Part shown: piece by piece, positions 59,182 through 64,000 of the stretch
Position numbering within the stretch: the stretch's first letter is position 1
How the letters are laid out: the number at the start of each line of letters is the position of its first letter
From: an uncultured Leptolyngbyaceae cyanobacterium
GTDB lineage: Bacteria > Cyanobacteriota > Cyanobacteriia > Leptolyngbyales > Leptolyngbyaceae
DNA: 64,000 nucleotides
Assembly: GCA_938023035.1 (NCBI GenBank)
Contig: CALIDI010000005.1
Span: 54,189 to 118,188, forward strand
Direction: 5' to 3'
Notes under the pieces: model-generated
What the model was told of the DNA's origin: nothing
Databases searched by the model: none
The model's input: the letters and a program-made list of their open reading frames with translations, nothing else
Translations under genes and position numbers: made by a program

Positions 59182-59985
59182 TTACCTTTCCTCTCCCTGA
59201 GGAAGAGGGAGACGAAAGAGCCGGCAGGCGTTTGTCGTTGTCTGGGTCGCTAGAGTTTCAAGGGAAACCTCACGCAGACGCGCAACTTGTTCAGCTACAA
59301 ACTGAACATAGGCAGGTTCGTTACGCTTTTGCCCCCGTTTTGGTACAGGCGCCAGAAAGGGACAATCTGTTTCAATTAAGAGGCGATCGCTAGGAACCAT
59401 TTGAGCCGACGCCTGAACCTGCTTTGCGTTCTTGAAGGTAACAACCCCGCTAAAGCTGATGTAGAAGCCCAGATCTAGAAACCACTGCGTTTCCTCTGGT
59501 GTTCCCCCCCAACAGTGCATCACGCCTTGAACGGCTCCATGCTGTTCTTGGAACTGGCGAATGACTTGAGCAGTGACCTCAGCCGCTTCACGACAATGAA
59601 TGATCACAGGCCGGTTTAACTGGTGAGCGATCAGCCATTGAGCTTCGAAGGCCGCAACTTGAGCAGACTGATTCGCAGCCTTATAAAAGTCCAACCCGGT
59701 TTCTCCAATTGCGACTACCTTTGCATCGGACTGCGCTAACCGCAAAATCTTCTCGGCACTACTATCTGACCAATGCTCAGCAACATCCAGTGGATGGAGG
59801 CCCACAGCAAAGTAGACCTCTGCAAAGCGATGGGCGATCGCCTGAATGCTGGCAAATTCTCCTGGCTCAACGCAGGAATGAACCAGGCCGACAACACCAG
59901 CAGCTCGCCAGCGCTGAGCAATTTCATCTAGATCAGAACCGAAATCTGGAAAATTAATATGGACGTGGGTATCGACCAGTTGCAT
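59182..59985 (-). CDS. tatD: TatD-family metal-dependent hydrolase (DNase)
   Basis: A 267-residue TIM-barrel hydrolase. Metal-binding residues are in place: His7 and His9 in VDTHVHINF, Glu in IGETGLDFY (about 95), His in IIHCREA and MHCWGG, and Asp in [20 protein letters not shown]. Members have 3'-5' DNase activity and have been linked to DNA repair. The order rpsT, tatD, rpoB is the same in many cyanobacteria and plastid-lineage bacteria. It starts with ATG at 59985, 207 bp after rpsT. Confidence 0.93.
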   Translation of the reverse strand: MQLVDTHVHINFPDFGSDLDEIAQRWRAAGVVGLVHSCVEPGEFASIQAIAHRFAEVYFAVGLHPLDVAEHWSDSSAEKILRLAQSDAKVVAIGETGLDFYKAANQSAQVAAFEAQWLIAHQLNRPVIIHCREAAEVTAQVIRQFQEQHGAVQGVMHCWGGTPEETQWFLDLGFYISFSGVVTFKNAKQVQASAQMVPSDRLLIETDCPFLAPVPKRGQKRNEPAYVQFVAEQVARLREVSLETLATQTTTNACRLFRLPLPQGEER

Positions 59986-60192
59986 GCCAGGTAACCGGCT
60001 AAGTGTTGTATCAACTCACGCTTGACTTCTCAAAATTCTTGACAAAGAAAGTCAACGCCTTTCTAGGTTCGTTTGGCCAAATCCCAACAAGCATCTCACC
60101 TGTTGAACTGAACAACTGTGACTCATCTGGTAACCGAAGCGAGCTGACTTCAGCCAAACAGCACACTCAACAACAGCCAGACATTGAGAGCC

Positions 60193-60498
60193 TTAGGAAA
60201 CGGCTGCACTCATAGAGTCGATTTGCTTGTAGGCCTTTGCTAAACGCGACTTCTTCCTTGCCCCCGTGTTGGCATGCAGGGCACCCCGCTTAACAGCCTT
60301 ATCGATTTTACTGTAAGCATCTGACATGGAATTTCTCACAGCTTCTAGCTGCTCAGCGCTTGGCTCAGTCGTGTAGGAGCCTAAAGCAGCGTAATATCTT
60401 TTCATCAACGTTTTTACCGCTGACCGATAGCTCTTATTCTTTAATCGGTTGCGCTCGGCAATTTGAATACGCTTTGCCGCAGACTTAATGTTAGCCAC
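60193..60498 (-). CDS. rpsT: Ribosomal protein S20
   Basis: A 101-residue basic, all-helical 30S protein. It starts [30 protein letters not shown] and has the characteristic [25 protein letters not shown] near the end. The start is a GTG, with the usual GTGGCTAAC form. It is the first gene of the rpsT-tatD-rpoB-rpoC1-rpoC2 group and faces hisD, which begins 224 bp away on the other strand. Confidence 0.97.
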   Translation of the reverse strand: MANIKSAAKRIQIAERNRLKNKSYRSAVKTLMKRYYAALGSYTTEPSAEQLEAVRNSMSDAYSKIDKAVKRGALHANTGARKKSRLAKAYKQIDSMSAAVS

Positions 60499-60721
60499 AG
60501 TTGACCTCGAAACCCCTTCAGCTGACTATTGAACTTTGTTTGCGAAATACGAGAACACTAGATAAATTAATATAGCATCTCTATTTGCAAGCCGCACGAT
60601 CCATGAAAAATCCAGGTTAAGCTAAAGTAACAAGTACAAAGTCGCATGAGATTCCTCTGGTTTGTAGACAGAGGGCACAGATTCTGACTTTGCAATCCCT
60701 AACACTGGCATTCTGAACTCC

Positions 60722-62038
60722 ATGCTGCGAATCATCACTCAGCGGGCTGAGGCTCAAACGGAATTAAGGCGCATTTGCGATCGCACCCATGATGAGCAGG
60801 TGCTGCACAAAGAAGCCACGGTGCGGGAAGTGCTCCAAACGGTTCGACGACAGGGCGATAAGGCTTTGATTTATTACACGGCAGAGTTTGACCGGGTAAA
60901 GTTAAGGCCAGAAGACTTACGGGTGAGTGCGGCGGAGTTAGATGCGGCCTACCAGCGGGTGCCAAAGGAATTGCTGGACGCCATTCGCTTGGCCCGCCAG
61001 AATATTGAAAGCTTCCACCGCCAGCGGGTACCTAAGAGTTGGGTGCAATTTTGTGATGAGCAGGTTGTTTTAGGAAAGCGCTACACCCCTGTTGACCGAG
61101 CTGGCCTATACGTTCCCGGAGGGCAGGCTGCCTATCCCAGCACGGTCTTGATGAACGCGGTGCCCGCGAAGGTCGCCGGAGTGCCGCGAATTGTGCTGGT
61201 GACTCCGCCAGGAGAGGCGGGGATTAATCCTGCCGTTTTAGTGGCTGCTCAAGAAGCCGGGGTAGAAGAAATTTACCGCGTTGGGGGAGCACAGGCGATC
61301 GCAGCCCTAGCCTATGGCACTGAAACCCTGCCCAAAGTTGATGTCATTACCGGCCCCGGTAATATCTATGTGACTCTGGCCAAAAAGTTGGTTTATGGCA
61401 CAGTGGGAATTGATTCTCTGGCCGGGCCTTCGGAAGTTTTAATTATTGCAGATAAGGCCGCCAGTCCAGCCCATGTCGCGGCAGATATGCTAGCCCAGGC
61501 GGAGCACGACCAAATGGCTGCGGCCATCTTGCTAACGGATGACATGGTACTGGCTCGCAAAGTGGTAGAAGAAGTCAAGAATCAATTGGAAAATCACCCC
61601 CGCCGACTCTTGACTGAAAAAGCGATCGCCCACTACGGCTTGGTGGTCGTGGTCGATTCCCTTGAAGCCGCTGCTGAGCTTTCGAATGAATTTGCTCCAG
61701 AGCACTTAGAGTTAGAAATTACCGATCCATGGGCGCTGCTGGACAAAATCCGTCATGCTGGAGCGATTTTTTTGGGTTATTCCACTCCGGAAGCCGTTGG
61801 CGACTATCTGGCAGGGCCAAACCACACATTGCCCACCTCTGGCTCAGCCCGTTATGCCTCGGCCTTGAGTGTGGAAACCTTTATGAAGCACTCCAGCCTG
61901 GTGCAGTACTCTCCCACTGCCCTAGAGCGGGTTGCCAGTGCCATTGACATCCTAGCGACAACAGAGGGCCTCTATTCCCACGGGGCTTCTGTGCAACTAC
62001 GGGTTGAGGGCAGCGAGAAACTGGCAGAGCCGCAGTAG
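60722..62038 (+). CDS. hisD: Histidinol dehydrogenase
   Basis: A 438-residue zinc enzyme for the last two steps of histidine synthesis, histidinol to histidine with two NAD+. Family motifs: YVPGGQAAYPSTVLMNAVPAKVAG, RVGGAQAIAALAYGT, VDVITGPGNIYVTLAKK, IDSLAGPSEVLIIAD, LAQAEHDQMAAAILLT, and the catalytic NEFAPEHLELE followed by the zinc-side GPNHTLPTSGSARYASALSVETF. ATG at 60722 is the clear start. Its 3' end overlaps the next, convergent gene by 42 bp. Confidence 0.98.
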   Translation: MLRIITQRAEAQTELRRICDRTHDEQVLHKEATVREVLQTVRRQGDKALIYYTAEFDRVKLRPEDLRVSAAELDAAYQRVPKELLDAIRLARQNIESFHRQRVPKSWVQFCDEQVVLGKRYTPVDRAGLYVPGGQAAYPSTVLMNAVPAKVAGVPRIVLVTPPGEAGINPAVLVAAQEAGVEEIYRVGGAQAIAALAYGTETLPKVDVITGPGNIYVTLAKKLVYGTVGIDSLAGPSEVLIIADKAASPAHVAADMLAQAEHDQMAAAILLTDDMVLARKVVEEVKNQLENHPRRLLTEKAIAHYGLVVVVDSLEAAAELSNEFAPEHLELEITDPWALLDKIRHAGAIFLGYSTPEAVGDYLAGPNHTLPTSGSARYASALSVETFMKHSSLVQYSPTALERVASAIDILATTEGLYSHGASVQLRVEGSEKLAEPQ

Positions 62039-62383
62039 GCTAGTACTCTGGGCTAGATTCAGCGGAAGCAGAGAAACGCCTTCCAAACGCGACTGTACCC
62101 AGCCATCCCCCCAATACCATTCGTGAAATCCATCGACCCCTCGGCTCAGCAGCAAGCGCAGATAGTAGGAGTCAACCGCTTCAACATCGTGCTGGATCGT
62201 GATGGGGCCAACCCAGCTATGGTAAGTTAATCCCGGCTGCAAGAACTCAGGCAGCCCAGGTGATAGCCGGATCGGTGCCAGCCACTGCTGCATTTTCTCA
62301 GGATGGGTCAGGGCCTGAGTCAAAGATTGGTGGCTTGCCCGCACTTCAAGGCGGAGGGTGCTTTGCTGAAAGCTTCCAAACAT
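61997..62383 (-). CDS. Small SRPBCC-like protein
   Basis: A 128-residue protein whose start SHQSLTQALTHPEKMQQWL and the later FHEWYWGDGWVQSRLEGVSLLPLNL fit the SRPBCC (START-like) fold, in which a central cavity holds a ligand. No catalytic motif is seen. It is convergent with hisD and overlaps its end by 42 bp, which is unusual but the frame is well conserved-looking up to the last residues (AALNP). Real gene likely; function unknown. Confidence 0.65.
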   Translation of the reverse strand: MFGSFQQSTLRLEVRASHQSLTQALTHPEKMQQWLAPIRLSPGLPEFLQPGLTYHSWVGPITIQHDVEAVDSYYLRLLLSRGVDGFHEWYWGDGWVQSRLEGVSLLPLNLAQSTSLLRLCQFLAALNP

Positions 62384-62750
62384 AATGCTTTAACCCGGCA
62401 GAACTTTATTCTTCAGTATGGCAGAAGACTCTCCTTCCCATCTGCCATCTTTGGTGTACCTCCTCCAATTCCGTGAATGTGAAGACTTAGGAAAGTAGAG
62501 CAGATGAGACTCGGCAGAGCTTCATGAATTCATTAAACTTGGTCTGTAATTTCTCTAAGACGCTATTCTTTATAAGTGAAGATGAGTGAAAAGGCTGAGA
62601 AATGCCTGTATTTTTCCTGAAAGTTAGTGAAGTTGGCATAGCTCGATATGAGTTAAATTGAGTGTTTTCCCAAGTTGATCCCTTTCCTAGCTGCTCTGAA
62701 TTGGTTCAAGTGCATGAAAGATTGCTGAGCTACTACACCCTGGAGTCACC
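62384..62750. other. Divergent gap before the FecR gene
   Basis: A 367-bp gap that must hold both promoters. It is AT-rich from 62510 to 62660 and has no repeat or RNA that I could recognise. Confidence 0.4.
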
Positions 62751-64000
62751 ATGGCACGCAAGCTACTGTTAATCGTTACGCTTTCATTCACAACACTTTT
62801 ACATCCTGGCATTGTTCGCCGTGTTTTTGCGCAAGATTTTCCTCTGACTCAAGCCGTTGTTGAATCTCTCCGTAACAACGTTTTGCTACGGCTGCGAAAT
62901 CAGCCCCAGCGGCCTGCAAAGCCAGCAGATGTGATGATTCCAGGCGATACCTTGCTAACGCAGCGAGCGGCCCAAGCGCAGCTTAAATTTAATGATGGGA
63001 CTCTGGCTCGGGTTGGGCAGCTAGCCACTTTTTTCTTTCAACCCAACACACGTACCTTTAACCTGCAAAATGGCACGGTTTTGCTGTTGATTCCACCGAA
63101 GCGTGGTACAACGCGTGTTATTACTCCGACATCGGTGACTGGCATTCGTGGATCTGTAGTGGTCTTTCGGCATGACCAAACTGACAATCGCTCCTTTGTT
63201 GGTTCAGCAACCGACAGTAACGTTGAGGTCAGCACTTCTGATGGTTCCCAGCGTGTCATCTTAAATGCAGGACAGGGCGTGGTCATGCAGAATGACCGCA
63301 TCGAGCGAGTGCTGACGTTTGACTTGCGCCGTTTTTATGAAACGGGTGAAATTACTCAGGGTCTAGGATTGCAGGGGGGAGCATTGAGTGACGACCCTGA
63401 CTTGGCAGCCGTTCAGCAAGAAACAAGAGAAGCTTTGAAACGCCAGCCTCCCCTGATGGGAGAGAATGTGATTGAGAACCCGGACTACATTCGTCTGACG
63501 GCTCCTGGGGCGGTAGCGGTCACCCCTACAGATGCCCTTCCTCTCAGTCCAGGCCCGCTGCTTCCTCGCACCGGTCAAGCATCTTCGGGCGATGTGTTGC
63601 AGCTTCTTCCACTCGATCCAGAGCAATCGGGGGAGGGAGAGACTCCACCGGCTGTTATCGCTGTTCCTGTTCCAGCTCCAGTTTCTCAGCCAGAACCACC
63701 TGTTGTTACCGCTCCGGCTCCTCTTCCACCCACTGTTCCTGTAACGACTCCTCCGGTTCCTGTAGCGACTCCTCCGGTTCCCGAACCTCAGCCTGAACGA
63801 CCAGTAGAGTCGATTCTCCCCCCGCGACCTCAGCCTCAACCTCCGGTTGATGTGACACCAGTCCCTGCGCCAAACCCTGGCCCGGCTCCTGTGCCCGTGC
63901 CGGAACCGCCGGTTGTCAGCACCCCTCCGACACCTGCTCCGGCTCCTGTGCCTGTGCCGGAACCGCCGGTTGTCAGCCCCCCTCCGACACCTGCTCCGGC
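62751..64000 (+). CDS. FecR-domain secreted protein with Pro-rich tail (3' end missing)
   Basis: The frame starts with ATG at 62751 (MARKLLLIVTLSFTT) and stays open to the window end (416 codons seen). A signal peptide ends near VFAQ (about residue 30). A FecR-type domain follows: QAQLKFNDGTLARVGQLATF, FNLQNGTVLLLIPPKRGTTRVITPTSVTGIRGS and VEVSTSDGSQRVILNAGQGVVMQ. After about residue 240 it becomes Pro/Val-rich, with 7-residue VPVTTPP-type repeats and then 19-residue units PAPVPVPEPPVVS-PPTPA encoded by 57-bp direct repeats at 63882, 63939 and 63996. Cyanobacterial FecR-domain proteins of this type are secreted and have no known sigma factor partner. The true length is unknown. Confidence 0.8.
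   Translation, partial: MARKLLLIVTLSFTTLLHPGIVRRVFAQDFPLTQAVVESLRNNVLLRLRNQPQRPAKPADVMIPGDTLLTQRAAQAQLKFNDGTLARVGQLATFFFQPNTRTFNLQNGTVLLLIPPKRGTTRVITPTSVTGIRGSVVVFRHDQTDNRSFVGSATDSNVEVSTSDGSQRVILNAGQGVVMQNDRIERVLTFDLRRFYETGEITQGLGLQGGALSDDPDLAAVQQETREALKRQPPLMGENVIENPDYIRLTAPGAVAVTPTDALPLSPGPLLPRTGQASSGDVLQLLPLDPEQSGEGETPPAVIAVPVPAPVSQPEPPVVTAPAPLPPTVPVTTPPVPVATPPVPEPQPERPVESILPPRPQPQPPVDVTPVPAPNPGPAPVPVPEPPVVSTPPTPAPAPVPVPEPPVVSPPPTPAP

Overview
The window is chromosomal DNA of a cyanobacterium, probably a filamentous Leptolyngbya-like or related form; the exact genus cannot be fixed from the sequence alone. The evidence is psaC, an RNA polymerase with a split beta' subunit (rpoC1 and rpoC2), a FurA-type regulator, GlgA of the cyanobacterial type, several small protein families known mainly from cyanobacteria (DUF4327, DUF1815, a HetZ-related protein), and very many copies of the HIP1 palindrome GCGATCGC inside and between genes.

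Layout. 1-3.6 kb: a secreted protein, a YqgF-type nuclease, a HetZ-related regulator, psaC with a HIP1-built terminator, tRNA-Arg(CCG) and a DUF4327 protein. 4.4-11 kb: a coiled-coil protein, fur, glgA, a secreted protein with two copies of one module, two membrane proteins. 11.9-15.1 kb: a 74-residue protein, hisA and a GMC oxidoreductase. 15.5-20 kb: a terminal oxidase operon on the minus strand (two DUF2231 proteins, then subunits II, I and III). Subunit II lacks three of the CuA ligands and subunit I has the YS form of the D-channel motif, so this is the alternative quinol-type oxidase (ARTO), not the standard cytochrome c oxidase. 20.4-31.3 kb: hydrolase, sulfurtransferase, M50 protease, NDH-2, a 471-residue unknown, alanine racemase and an MscS-helix membrane protein. 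31.4-44.6 kb: accB, efp, guaA, cbiD, ppk1, ackA, a BaiN-type flavoprotein, a Cys-rich unknown, a LapA-domain protein and an adenosine deaminase-like enzyme. 44.6-48.3 kb is gene-poor with a DUF1815 protein and a WecG-type glycosyltransferase. 48.3-60.5 kb: a DnaJ-pentapeptide protein, then rpsT-tatD-rpoB-rpoC1-rpoC2 on the minus strand. 60.7-64 kb: hisD, a small SRPBCC-like protein and a FecR protein that runs off the window.

Most genes are housekeeping: histidine (hisA, hisD), purine (guaA), fatty acid (accB), cobalamin (cbiD), glycogen (glgA), polyphosphate and acetate (ppk, ackA), respiration (NDH-2 and the ARTO oxidase, which could together form a short NADH-quinone-oxygen chain), transcription and translation (rpo, rpsT, efp). 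No phage, insertion sequence with a transposase, CRISPR array or defence island was seen. The less explained content lies between genes: at least three families of dispersed intergenic repeats, a triple 19-bp repeat in front of a sulfurtransferase gene, a triple 16-bp repeat between efp and accB, a small cluster of DnaA-box-like sites near 33.1 kb, and a likely small RNA or attenuated leader at 43.0-43.1 kb.
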